Below are positions 1 through 5,022 of a DNA stretch of 5,322 nucleotides, one piece after another (positions within the stretch are counted from its first letter, which is position 1; every line of letters begins with the position of its first letter). Origin of the DNA: Hyphomicrobiaceae bacterium UBA2767 (GTDB taxonomy: Bacteria; Pseudomonadota; Alphaproteobacteria; Rhizobiales; Methyloligellaceae); NCBI GenBank assembly GCA_002352635.1, contig DEIT01000237.1:38755-44076 (forward strand), read 5' to 3'. The position numbers and the translations under genes are program-made. Under the pieces are notes generated by a model. The model had not been told where the DNA came from and searched no databases. It saw only the letters and a program-made list of their open reading frames with translations.

Positions 1-687
1 GCGGGCGTTCGCGGTCGCATGGTCTTCGAATTCGCGGGCTCGGGATGTGACGGATATACGATGAACATGCGGTTGGTGACGCGCATTGAGGGCGAAACCG
101 GACGCGCCAGTACTACGGACTTGCGGTCGTCAACCTGGGAAGAGGGACACGGCAAGCGCTTTCGGTTCAATTCAAGCCAGTATCGCGGCGAGGATCTGCA
201 GGAGTCGACGAGTGGTGATGCGGAGCGAGGTGCTGCTGACAAGGAAGTCGATATCCATGTCAGCGCACCGAAGAACAAGGAACTCAAGGTTCCCGGTCCG
301 GTGCTCTTTCCCACCCAACACTCGCTTGCCATTCTGCAAGCGGCAATAAAGGGCAAATCTATCGTGCAGGCCCGTGTCTATGATGGCTCGGGCAAAGGCG
401 ACAAGGTGTATTCGACGACGGCATTCATCGGCAAACCGCTCAAGCCCGGAGCGAAGCTTCCCTCCAAGCGCGTCGAAAATGACAAGGCGCTGGAAAAGAT
501 CAGCTCATGGCCCGTGTCGATCAGCTATTTCGACAATGAAAAAGAGGGGACGACGCCGGTCTATCAGCTCAGCTTCCGCTTTTATGAAAACGGGGTGAGC
601 CGCGAACTTGTTATTGACTACGGTGACTTCGCTATCAAAGGCGATTTGAGTTCGCTTGAACTGATGCCGTCTTCTGCGTGCAAGTGA
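1..687 (+). CDS. eipB: EipB-like (DUF1849) cell-envelope protein, 5'-truncated by window edge
   Basis: The reading frame is open from base 1, so the true start lies outside the window; the ATG at 19 is internal. The visible 228 residues match my recollection of the DUF1849/EipB family: a beginning like GRMVFEFAGSGCDGYT, then a beta-rich body with FPTQH and YDGSGKGDKVYST. EipB is known from Brucella as a periplasmic beta-spiral protein needed for envelope integrity. Its two conserved cysteines form a disulfide near the start and end of the mature protein. Here the only cysteines are residue 16 and residue 227 of 228, the expected pair. The missing N-terminus should carry the signal peptide and some 40-60 residues. 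The gene converges on the fructokinase gene with a 27-bp gap and no clear terminator. Family assignment is firm; the molecular function is inherited from Brucella and remains partly undefined. Confidence 0.85.
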   Translation, partial: AGVRGRMVFEFAGSGCDGYTMNMRLVTRIEGETGRASTTDLRSSTWEEGHGKRFRFNSSQYRGEDLQESTSGDAERGAADKEVDIHVSAPKNKELKVPGPVLFPTQHSLAILQAAIKGKSIVQARVYDGSGKGDKVYSTTAFIGKPLKPGAKLPSKRVENDKALEKISSWPVSISYFDNEKEGTTPVYQLSFRFYENGVSRELVIDYGDFAIKGDLSSLELMPSSACK

Positions 688-714
688 ATGTGGGCTTGAT
701 CCGCGTCCTTCGCG

Positions 715-1671
715 TCATTTCATTGCATCATCTTTAGAGTCCGGCCCGCCCCACAGCCAGGCTGCACCTCGCACACCGCTGTCAGGTCCATGGACCGGGG
801 AGCGAATATCGATGAGGGCGTTGTCGCTGAAGATATGCGGTGTGACCAATTCGGGAAGCGTGTCATAGAGGTGGGGCATGGCCGACAACCCGCCACCCAG
901 CACAACGCGTTCGGGGTCGAAGATATTGATCACGCCCGCCAGCCCGCGCGCCAGCCGCGACGCATGGCGAGCCAATGTCTTCTCCGCGTCACGGTTCCCC
1001 TCATTGGCGCGGTGTGCGATCTCCTCCGCAGTGAGTGTTTCGCCACAGATCCGCTCATGGTCTTGCGCCATGCCCGGGCCGGAAACCCATGTCTCCAGGC
1101 ACCCGTTTCTACCGCACCAGCATTTGTTGCCCGGTAATTCTTCAGTGTTGGGCGAGGGCAGTGGATTGTGCCCCCATTCACCACCGATCCCTCGAGGACC
1201 GTCAATGAGTTGTCCATCCACCACCAGACCACCGCCGCATCCGGTTCCCAATATGACGCCGAAGACGCTTTGTGCTCCGGCGCCTGAACCATCGACGGCT
1301 TCTGAAAGGGCGAAACAGTTGGCGTCGTTGGCAAGGCGTACCGGCAGGCTCAGGGCGTTCTCGATATCCTGCTTAAAGGGCCGTCCGTTGAGCCAGGTCG
1401 AGTTTGCATTTTGGACACGCCCGCTCGACGGCGACAGCGAACCGGGTATTCCAATGCCGACACTTGGCTGACCTTGCGCCTTTTCAGACAGGCCGTTTAC
1501 GAGTTCCACAATCGCAGTGATTGTTCCCTCGTAATTGCCCCTGGGAGTGTCGACGCGGAATTGGGACGCGACCGTTGCATCGGCTGCCAGCAGAATTCCT
1601 GAAATTTTGGTGCCACCAAGGTCTATGCCAATGCGCGGTTGCCGCGTCCTGGCGTCGTCAGGCTCGGTCAT
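715..1671 (-). CDS. mak: Mak-type ROK family fructokinase
   Basis: A complete 318-residue ROK (repressor/ORF/kinase) sugar kinase without the N-terminal helix-turn-helix of ROK regulators, so a cytoplasmic enzyme. The phosphate-binding motif GIDLGGTK is at 15-22, the catalytic aspartate is D116 in ANDAN, and the second phosphate loop GTGCGGG is at 142-148. E165 and H168 of GEWGH form the sugar/zinc motif, and C184, C186 and C191 (CxCGxxGC) complete the structural zinc site. The stretches GIPGSLSP, NANSTWLNGRPF, LANDANCFALSEAVDG and the ending SGVRGAAWLW are close to E. coli Mak (manno/fructokinase), which makes fructose-6-phosphate from fructose and ATP. Length equals the family norm. The ATG lies 3 nt beyond the stop of the DUF3572 gene, which implies cotranscription and probably translational coupling. 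An AAGG about 10 nt upstream, inside the preceding gene, may serve as ribosome binding site. Substrate preference is inferred from similarity; glucose or N-acetylglucosamine kinases are less likely relatives. Confidence 0.88.
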   Translation of the reverse strand: MTEPDDARTRQPRIGIDLGGTKISGILLAADATVASQFRVDTPRGNYEGTITAIVELVNGLSEKAQGQPSVGIGIPGSLSPSSGRVQNANSTWLNGRPFKQDIENALSLPVRLANDANCFALSEAVDGSGAGAQSVFGVILGTGCGGGLVVDGQLIDGPRGIGGEWGHNPLPSPNTEELPGNKCWCGRNGCLETWVSGPGMAQDHERICGETLTAEEIAHRANEGNRDAEKTLARHASRLARGLAGVINIFDPERVVLGGGLSAMPHLYDTLPELVTPHIFSDNALIDIRSPVHGPDSGVRGAAWLWGGPDSKDDAMK

Positions 1672-1674
1672 CGC

Positions 1675-1962
1675 CTAGACGCCTTGAGCGCCCTGCAGGG
1701 CGCGGTGGGCGCGAACGATGTCCGTGGGATCAAGCCCTGAATTTGCCGCGAAGGTGAGCAGAAGGTCTTCTTCGCTCATCAGATAGTCCAGCGCGGCGGT
1801 CAATATCGCGGTTCGGGCCTCGGGCGCATTGAGGCCCTGCGGCGTCCATCCGGTCAGGTCCAGAAATCGCGCGAGAATGGTTTCATCGCCTGCAATAAAG
1901 GCGAGCGCCTGGATGGCGATATCCTGCGCCGGCTCAGTTGCTGATGTATTTTGCTTCATCAT
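1675..1962 (-). CDS. DUF3572 family protein of unknown function
   Basis: A small, acidic, largely helical protein of 95 residues with no signal peptide, membrane segment or cysteine. The pattern ALAFIAGDETILARFLDLTG followed by LDYLMSEEDLLLTFAANSG and a final PTDIVRAHRAL fits the alphaproteobacterial DUF3572 family, which I recall as commonly lying beside divK, as here. No biochemical role is established. The start was placed on the ATG at 1962, because homologs begin close to a short polar leader. A second ATG follows at once (1959), and a TTG at 1971 would add three residues (MPP). None of the three has a good Shine-Dalgarno sequence. The gene is first in a two-gene minus-strand unit with mak and is divergent from divK-pleD. 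Family call is good, start is uncertain by a few residues. Confidence 0.8.
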   Translation of the reverse strand: MMKQNTSATEPAQDIAIQALAFIAGDETILARFLDLTGWTPQGLNAPEARTAILTAALDYLMSEEDLLLTFAANSGLDPTDIVRAHRALQGAQGV

Positions 1963-2177
1963 CGGCGGCAAGTTTTGGGGTTGTTCATTCTGGTTGGCAA
2001 GAGAATCTGTACCGTCTTTAAGGTTTAATTACGGGTTTTCAGGTCATATGGGCAAAATTAATCAGGGGGCGGCCTATTGCTGCAAAATCCAGGTGACCGC
2101 CTGGGCGGGTGGATAGCATGGAATATTCCGGCGGCTTGTCCGATTATAGGGCCACCGATTCGACGATGGCCGGGCCA
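1963..2177. promoter_or_regulatory. Divergent intergenic region between DUF3572-mak and divK-pleD
   Basis: This 215-bp gap must hold the promoters of both transcription units. Visible features are a double AT box, TTTAA at 2017-2021 and TTTAA at 2024-2028, and two GANTC sites (GAATC at 2003-2007 and GATTC at 2157-2161). GANTC is the target of the alphaproteobacterial methylase CcrM, and TTAA-type boxes are the core of CtrA sites. However, the spacing here is TTAA-N3-TTAA rather than the classical TTAA-N7-TTAA, so CtrA control is only a suggestion. I could not assign a convincing -35/-10 pair for either direction. No gene is supported inside; the plus-strand frame open from 2109 is treated under divK. 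Confidence 0.5.
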
Positions 2178-2549
2178 ATGACCAAAACTGTATTGATTGT
2201 CGAAGACAACGATCTGAATATGAAGCTGTTCCACGATTTGCTGGACGCGCATGGCTATCAGACGTTGCAGACGAGAGAAGGGCTGCAGGCGCTCGAACTT
2301 GCGCGCGAGCACCACCCCGATCTCATTCTCATGGATATCCAGCTTCCGGAGGTTTCCGGACTCGAAGTCACCAAGTGGCTGAAGGAAGATGACAAGCTTC
2401 GCGATATTCCGGTTGTTGCCGTCACAGCGTTTGCGATGAAGGGCGACGAGGAACGCATTCGCGAAGGCGGGTGCGAGGCTTACATCTCCAAACCAATATC
2501 TGTCACAACATTCATGGATACTGTGCGCAAGTTCATTGGTGATGCGTAA
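2178..2549 (+). CDS. divK: Cell-cycle response regulator DivK (single receiver domain)
   Basis: A 123-residue stand-alone receiver domain, nearly identical in my recollection to Caulobacter and rhizobial DivK. Acidic pocket E9/D10, phospho-acceptor D53 in LILMDIQLP, switch threonine T83 in AVTAFAMKG, and K105 in ISKPIS are all present. D90, whose change gives the cold-sensitive divK allele in Caulobacter, is conserved. DivK is phosphorylated by DivJ and dephosphorylated by PleC, and it acts through DivL and CckA on CtrA, coupling cell polarity to the cell cycle. It has no output domain. The start at 2178 (MTKTVLIVEDN) was chosen by homology. The frame is open upstream to an ATG at 2109 (with others at 2118 and 2166), but those 23 residues are not receiver-like. 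Ribosome binding sites do not discriminate. pleD follows after 27 nt, so the two form an operon. Confidence 0.95.
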   Translation: MTKTVLIVEDNDLNMKLFHDLLDAHGYQTLQTREGLQALELAREHHPDLILMDIQLPEVSGLEVTKWLKEDDKLRDIPVVAVTAFAMKGDEERIREGGCEAYISKPISVTTFMDTVRKFIGDA

Positions 2550-2576
2550 CTGTACCGGAGAGCCTGAAATCAATTC

Positions 2577-3947
2577 ATGACAGCCCGTGTTCTCATCGTC
2601 GACGACATTGAAGCGAATGTGAAGCTTCTCGAAGCGCGCCTCACGGTTGAGTATTTCGAAACGCTGTCTGCGCGTTCGGGGCAGGAGGCGCTGCAAATTT
2701 GCGCCAATGAGGGCCCCGATGTCGTCCTGCTCGACGTCATGATGCCGGGAATGGACGGTTTCGAAGTGTGTCAGCGCCTTAAGGCTGATCCGAAGACCCA
2801 GCATATCCCCGTCATCATGGTGACGGCACTCGATCAACCCTCCGACAGGGTGAAGGGGCTTGAAGCGGGCGCGGACGACTTTCTTACCAAGCCGGTCGAT
2901 GACCTTGCTCTCATCACCAGGGTCAAGAACCTGTCCCGCCTGAAGACGCTGACAGATGAGATGCTGATGCGCGCATCGACCAGCGAACAGATGGGAATGG
3001 GAGGCGAGGAGGCGGATGACGCCGCAAATGCGGGGTTAGGCGGAAAAATTCTTCTGGTGGAGGACAATACACGTTCCGGCGAGCGCATTATGGCGACCCT
3101 GAGCGGTGATCAGAACGTCGTTCTGGAAAAAGACCCCCAACAGGCGCTCCTGGTATTGCCCGACAGCGATTATGACTTGTTGATTGTCAGCCTGAGCCTG
3201 TCGGGAACCGACGGTCTGAGGCTCTGTTCGCAGCTCCGTTCCCTCGATCGGACCCGAAACCTGCCAATTCTGATCGTTACGGAACCGGGCGAAGACGCAC
3301 GCCTGCATCGCGGTCTCGACATGGGCGTGAACGACTATCTCGTGCGCCCCATAGACAAGAATGAAATGCTGGCGCGGGTTCGGACACAGATCAAGCGCAA
3401 GCGATATTCAGACAGGCTGCGAAACAAGCTTGATGAGAGCGTGGAGCTCGCAATTACCGATGCGCTGACGGGTCTGTATAATCGCCGTTACATGGAGGGT
3501 CATCTCAAGACCCTCGTGGAGGAAGCCGTCCAGCGCGGCAAACCGCTCTCAGTGCTGGTGGCCGACATCGACTACTTCAAGTCGGTCAACGACACCCACG
3601 GACATGACGCGGGCGACGAAGTGCTCAAGGAATTCGCCGCGCGCATGCGTCAGAACACGCGCGGTATCGATCTGGCGTGCCGTCTTGGTGGAGAGGAATT
3701 CGTGGTGATGATGCCGGATACGGATCTTGCGAAGGCCTATATGGTCGGCGAACGCTTGCGCCAATGCATCGCATCCATGCCATTTGACCTGCCAAACGGC
3801 GCCAAGATCTCCGTGACAGCCAGCGTAGGTGTCGCATCACTGGAGGGTGTCGACGATACCCAGGATGGGCTCGTCAAACGGGCCGATCAGGCGCTTTATT
3901 GCGCAAAACGCGATGGTAGGAACCGCGTCGTCGCCGATGCGGCCTAG
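2577..3947 (+). CDS. pleD: Diguanylate cyclase response regulator PleD (REC-REC-GGDEF)
   Basis: A complete 456-residue protein of the usual PleD length and domain order. Receiver 1 (about 3-120) has D9/D10, phospho-acceptor D53, T83 and K105. Receiver 2 (about 156-272) is degenerate: S205 sits where the aspartate should be and R257 replaces the lysine, as expected for the PleD dimerisation adaptor. The GGDEF domain (about 285-453) starts with DALTGLYNRR and has the active-site motif GGEEF at 371-375. The product-inhibition I-site RxxD is at R362-D365, so the enzyme should be active and feedback-controlled. It condenses two GTP to cyclic di-GMP. In Caulobacter, phosphorylated PleD dimerises at the stalked pole and drives the motile-to-sessile change. 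The ATG at 2577 gives the conserved MTARVLIVDD start. The nearest GGAG (2557-2560) is rather far upstream, so translation may depend partly on divK. Confidence 0.96.
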   Translation: MTARVLIVDDIEANVKLLEARLTVEYFETLSARSGQEALQICANEGPDVVLLDVMMPGMDGFEVCQRLKADPKTQHIPVIMVTALDQPSDRVKGLEAGADDFLTKPVDDLALITRVKNLSRLKTLTDEMLMRASTSEQMGMGGEEADDAANAGLGGKILLVEDNTRSGERIMATLSGDQNVVLEKDPQQALLVLPDSDYDLLIVSLSLSGTDGLRLCSQLRSLDRTRNLPILIVTEPGEDARLHRGLDMGVNDYLVRPIDKNEMLARVRTQIKRKRYSDRLRNKLDESVELAITDALTGLYNRRYMEGHLKTLVEEAVQRGKPLSVLVADIDYFKSVNDTHGHDAGDEVLKEFAARMRQNTRGIDLACRLGGEEFVVMMPDTDLAKAYMVGERLRQCIASMPFDLPNGAKISVTASVGVASLEGVDDTQDGLVKRADQALYCAKRDGRNRVVADAA

Positions 3948-4168
3948 CTATAAGCGATAATTTTAGGCGCAATAAAGCGCCATATCCCTCAAAGCTTGTG
4001 GATAACTGCGGAGTTACACCGTGGATCTGGCTCACGCTTTGTGTGAGAGTTTAAGGTTAACGCTTTACTTTGACACGTCTTTTCGTTTAATGGCAGGCTA
4101 AGTTTGATTGATTTTGGCGGCGCGCAGGTTACGCTAAGGTTGGCGGTCCGGTCTGCGTTGAAAAACGG
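3948..4168. other. Gene-free spacer with DnaA-box sequence and CtrA-type half-site
   Basis: No convincing coding frame lies here. Three short signals are visible. TGTGGATAA at 3997-4005 is the exact reverse complement of the DnaA-box consensus TTATCCACA. CTCAC (4031-4035) and GTGAG (4043-4047) form a small hairpin. TTAAGGTTAAC at 4051-4061 reads GTTAACCTTAA on minus and contains the TTAACC core seen in CtrA half-sites. A TTGACA at 4070-4075 could be a plus-strand -35 box, but no good -10 lies 16-18 nt downstream. Whether these act together, for example as replication-linked control of the RNA candidate further right, cannot be judged from sequence. Confidence 0.35.
3966..3981 (+). terminator. 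Short hairpin 3' of pleD, weak terminator candidate
   Basis: GGCGC (3966-3970) pairs with GCGCC (3977-3981) around the loop AATAAA, 18 nt after the pleD stop. The position suits the end of the divK-pleD transcript. The 5-bp stem is short and no T-run follows it on the plus strand, so it is not a typical intrinsic terminator. It could be a 3' stabilising hairpin or chance. Confidence 0.3.
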
Positions 4169-4463
4169 GGAGGCGGTTGAGGGATCATGAATCGCCGCTC
4201 CAGCTAATTTAGACTGGCGCATCCTTCAGTAATCAGTCGCCCCGAAAGAGATAACCCTGCGGAGTGCTCAGGTCCGCCGCATCTCCTGGGTCCGTAGGGT
4301 TTGGCTGGCCGGCAGACGGTATGAGTGGCCTCCTCGTTAACGCCGTTTGCCGGCTGGCCACCAAGTCAGATGACCAAGGCCCTCTTTGGTCCATTTGGCT
4401 TGTTGGCCAGCCCTGTTGACCAATTCGGATCTACCCCGCTACCGGATGGTTGCAGGGCTGGCC
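4169..4463 (+). ncRNA. Candidate structured RNA, series of long hairpins
   Basis: Hand folding gives a dense row of stems. S0: 4169-4178 with 4190-4201. A: 4253-4263 with 4291-4301, enclosing 4267-4272 with 4285-4290. B: 4302-4320 with 4342-4360, 19 pairs. C: 4372-4379 with 4384-4391, a tetraloop. D: 4405-4415 with 4453-4463, 11 perfect pairs, carrying further pairs toward 4428/4442. Helix A ends at 4301 and B begins at 4302, so they could stack. Non-Watson-Crick pairs in these stems are G-U on the plus strand and would be A-C on minus, so a plus-strand transcript is favoured. I do not see the signature sequences of RNase P RNA, SRP RNA or a riboswitch, and the frames here give no recognisable protein. 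Boundaries, promoter and function are unknown. The region could instead be a 3' extension of the pleD transcript or a palindromic repeat element. Confidence 0.35.
4303..4463 (+). repeat. Octamer GGCTGGCC, three direct copies and one inverted
   Basis: GGCTGGCC occurs at 4303-4310, 4352-4359 and 4456-4463. Its reverse complement GGCCAGCC is at 4405-4412. The copies form the outer ends of hairpins B (4302-4360) and D (4405-4463): copy 1 pairs with copy 2 through two G-U wobbles, and the inverted copy pairs perfectly with copy 3. This could be a remnant of a palindromic repeat family or duplicated RNA stems. Confidence 0.5.
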
Positions 4464-4503
4464 TCTTCCAAATTTTCAGCAAACAACAAGAAAACCGTCT
4501 TCA

Positions 4504-4521
4504 GCACGGGTGAACCCGTGC
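4504..4521 (-). terminator. Hairpin 3' of rpmG, possible terminator
   Basis: A perfect 7-bp GC-rich stem, GCACGGG (4504-4510) with CCCGTGC (4515-4521), closes a 4-nt loop. It lies 10 nt past the rpmG stop on the minus strand. The next T-run on minus comes about 10 nt beyond the stem, so intrinsic termination would be inefficient. It might equally be the last stem of the plus-strand RNA candidate to its left. Confidence 0.4.
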
Positions 4522-4531
4522 GAGCGGGAAA

Positions 4532-4699
4532 CTATTTGATCTTGTTCTCTTTGAATTCGACATGCTTGCGCGCAACGGGGTCGTATTTCTTCATGGTGAG
4601 CTTTTCCGTCAGCGTGCGCGCGTTCTTTTTGGTGACATAGTAATAGCCCGTGCCGGCTGTGCTCTCGAGCTTGATCTTTATTGAAGCGGCTTTGGCCAT
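4532..4699 (-). CDS. rpmG: 50S ribosomal protein L33
   Basis: A complete 55-residue, lysine-rich protein starting MAKAASIKIKLESTAGTGYY and ending EFKENKIK, with the L33 hallmarks YYVTKKNAR and MKKYDPVARKHV. It contains no cysteine, so it is the zinc-independent (C-minus) form of L33. L33 sits near the E site of the large ribosomal subunit. The frame is open further upstream to 4783, but the ATG at 4699 gives the conserved N-terminus. It is preceded by AGAGGA (complement of 4708-4713) at proper spacing of 9 nt after GAGG, so this start is secure. The gene is monocistronic here, with its own promoter candidate at 4741-4768. It points towards, and is separated from, the divK-pleD unit by a long non-coding gap. 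Confidence 0.97.
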   Translation of the reverse strand: MAKAASIKIKLESTAGTGYYYVTKKNARTLTEKLTMKKYDPVARKHVEFKENKIK

Positions 4700-4740
4700 G
4701 CCGAAAGTCCTCTGGATATGTATTCGGTGATTTGGCGAGA

Positions 4741-4768
4741 AACCTAGCGGGAAGTTCCGGGAAGTCAA
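4741..4768 (-). promoter_or_regulatory. Sigma-70-type promoter of rpmG
   Basis: On the minus strand, TTGACT (complement of 4763-4768) preceded by C gives the common alphaproteobacterial CTTGAC -35 box. After a 16-bp spacer comes TAGGTT (complement of 4741-4746), an acceptable -10 box with the key first T, A and last T. Transcription would start near 4733, leaving a leader of about 34 nt with the AGAGGA ribosome binding site. Assignment is by consensus only. Confidence 0.55.
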
Positions 4769-4884
4769 GCGCTGCCAGAACATTGTGGTGCTTGGTGCGA
4801 GTCAGCCTTATCCGCAGTGATGGGCGGCGGGTTGACGCCTATAAGCGGACATGTGAGCTCTGAGAACCATAACTACGGGTGGAG

Positions 4885-5006
4885 GCGCGGGGGACAAGTC
4901 TTCCAGGATCAGATGGTGCCGTTTCGGACGGAGCGCCAGTGCCCTGAAAAACTTGTCCTCTCTCGCGAGCAAAACCCGGTGCGATGAGGCACCGGGTTGC
5001 GTTTTT
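4885..5006 (+). ncRNA. Candidate small RNA ending in an intrinsic terminator
   Basis: A long hairpin is followed by a strong terminator, the usual layout of a trans-acting small RNA. Outer helix: GGACAAGT (4892-4899) pairs perfectly with ACTTGTCC (4951-4958), extendable by three pairs including G-U to 4889/4961. CAGG (4904-4907) pairs with CCTG (4943-4946). The apical stem GGTGCCGT (4915-4922) pairs with ACGG plus CGCC (4928-4937) across a 2-nt bulge, around loop TTCGG. The terminator at 4973-5006 ends the unit with five T. Upstream, TTGACG (4832-4837) may be a -35 box, but the -10 region 16-18 nt downstream is poor, so the 5' end is a guess. No open frame of note lies inside. I do not recognise a named RNA family; the SRP RNA and tmRNA signatures are absent. 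Confidence 0.4.
4973..5006. terminator. Strong intrinsic terminator, probably bidirectional
   Basis: AACCCGGTGC (4973-4982) pairs perfectly with GCACCGGGTT (4989-4998) around loop GATGAG, a 10-bp stem. On plus it is followed by GCG and five T (5002-5006). On minus the stem runs into TTTT (complement of 4971-4974) 24 nt after the stop of the DUF2147 gene. It can therefore end that gene and also any plus-strand transcript coming from the left. Confidence 0.8.
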
Positions 5007-5022
5007 CGAGTTGAGCTGTGAA

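Noticed and set aside
688..714. Terminator between the convergent eipB and mak genes
   Set aside because: Only a 4-bp CGCG/CGCG match is visible with no adjacent T-run; not enough to call.
878..1471. Plus-strand frame of 197 codons opposite mak
   Set aside because: Antisense shadow of a complete, motif-bearing kinase gene; proline/serine/arginine-rich translation without family resemblance.
2058..2837. Long minus-strand frame of 259 codons opposite divK and pleD
   Set aside because: It is the antisense shadow of two firmly identified genes in GC-rich DNA and has histidine/arginine-rich composition typical of such shadows.
3989..4222. Minus-strand frame of 77 codons between pleD and rpmG
   Set aside because: Composition has no family resemblance and no ribosome binding site stands out; it overlaps regulatory-looking AT boxes and a hairpin. 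Taken as chance.
4480..4530. GCAAACAACAAG resembling the start of a tmRNA tag-coding segment
   Set aside because: The frame does not reach a stop after a short hydrophobic tag ending in AA, and no tRNA-like acceptor domain is present nearby.
4325..4640. Two overlapping plus-strand frames of 62 and 84 codons
   Set aside because: They run through the hairpins and into the antisense of rpmG, with no recognisable motif or ribosome binding site.
4904..4940. Possible SRP (4.5S) RNA in the hairpin left of the terminator
   Set aside because: The conserved asymmetric loop and GGAA-type tetraloop sequences of the SRP Alu-less RNA are missing on both strands.
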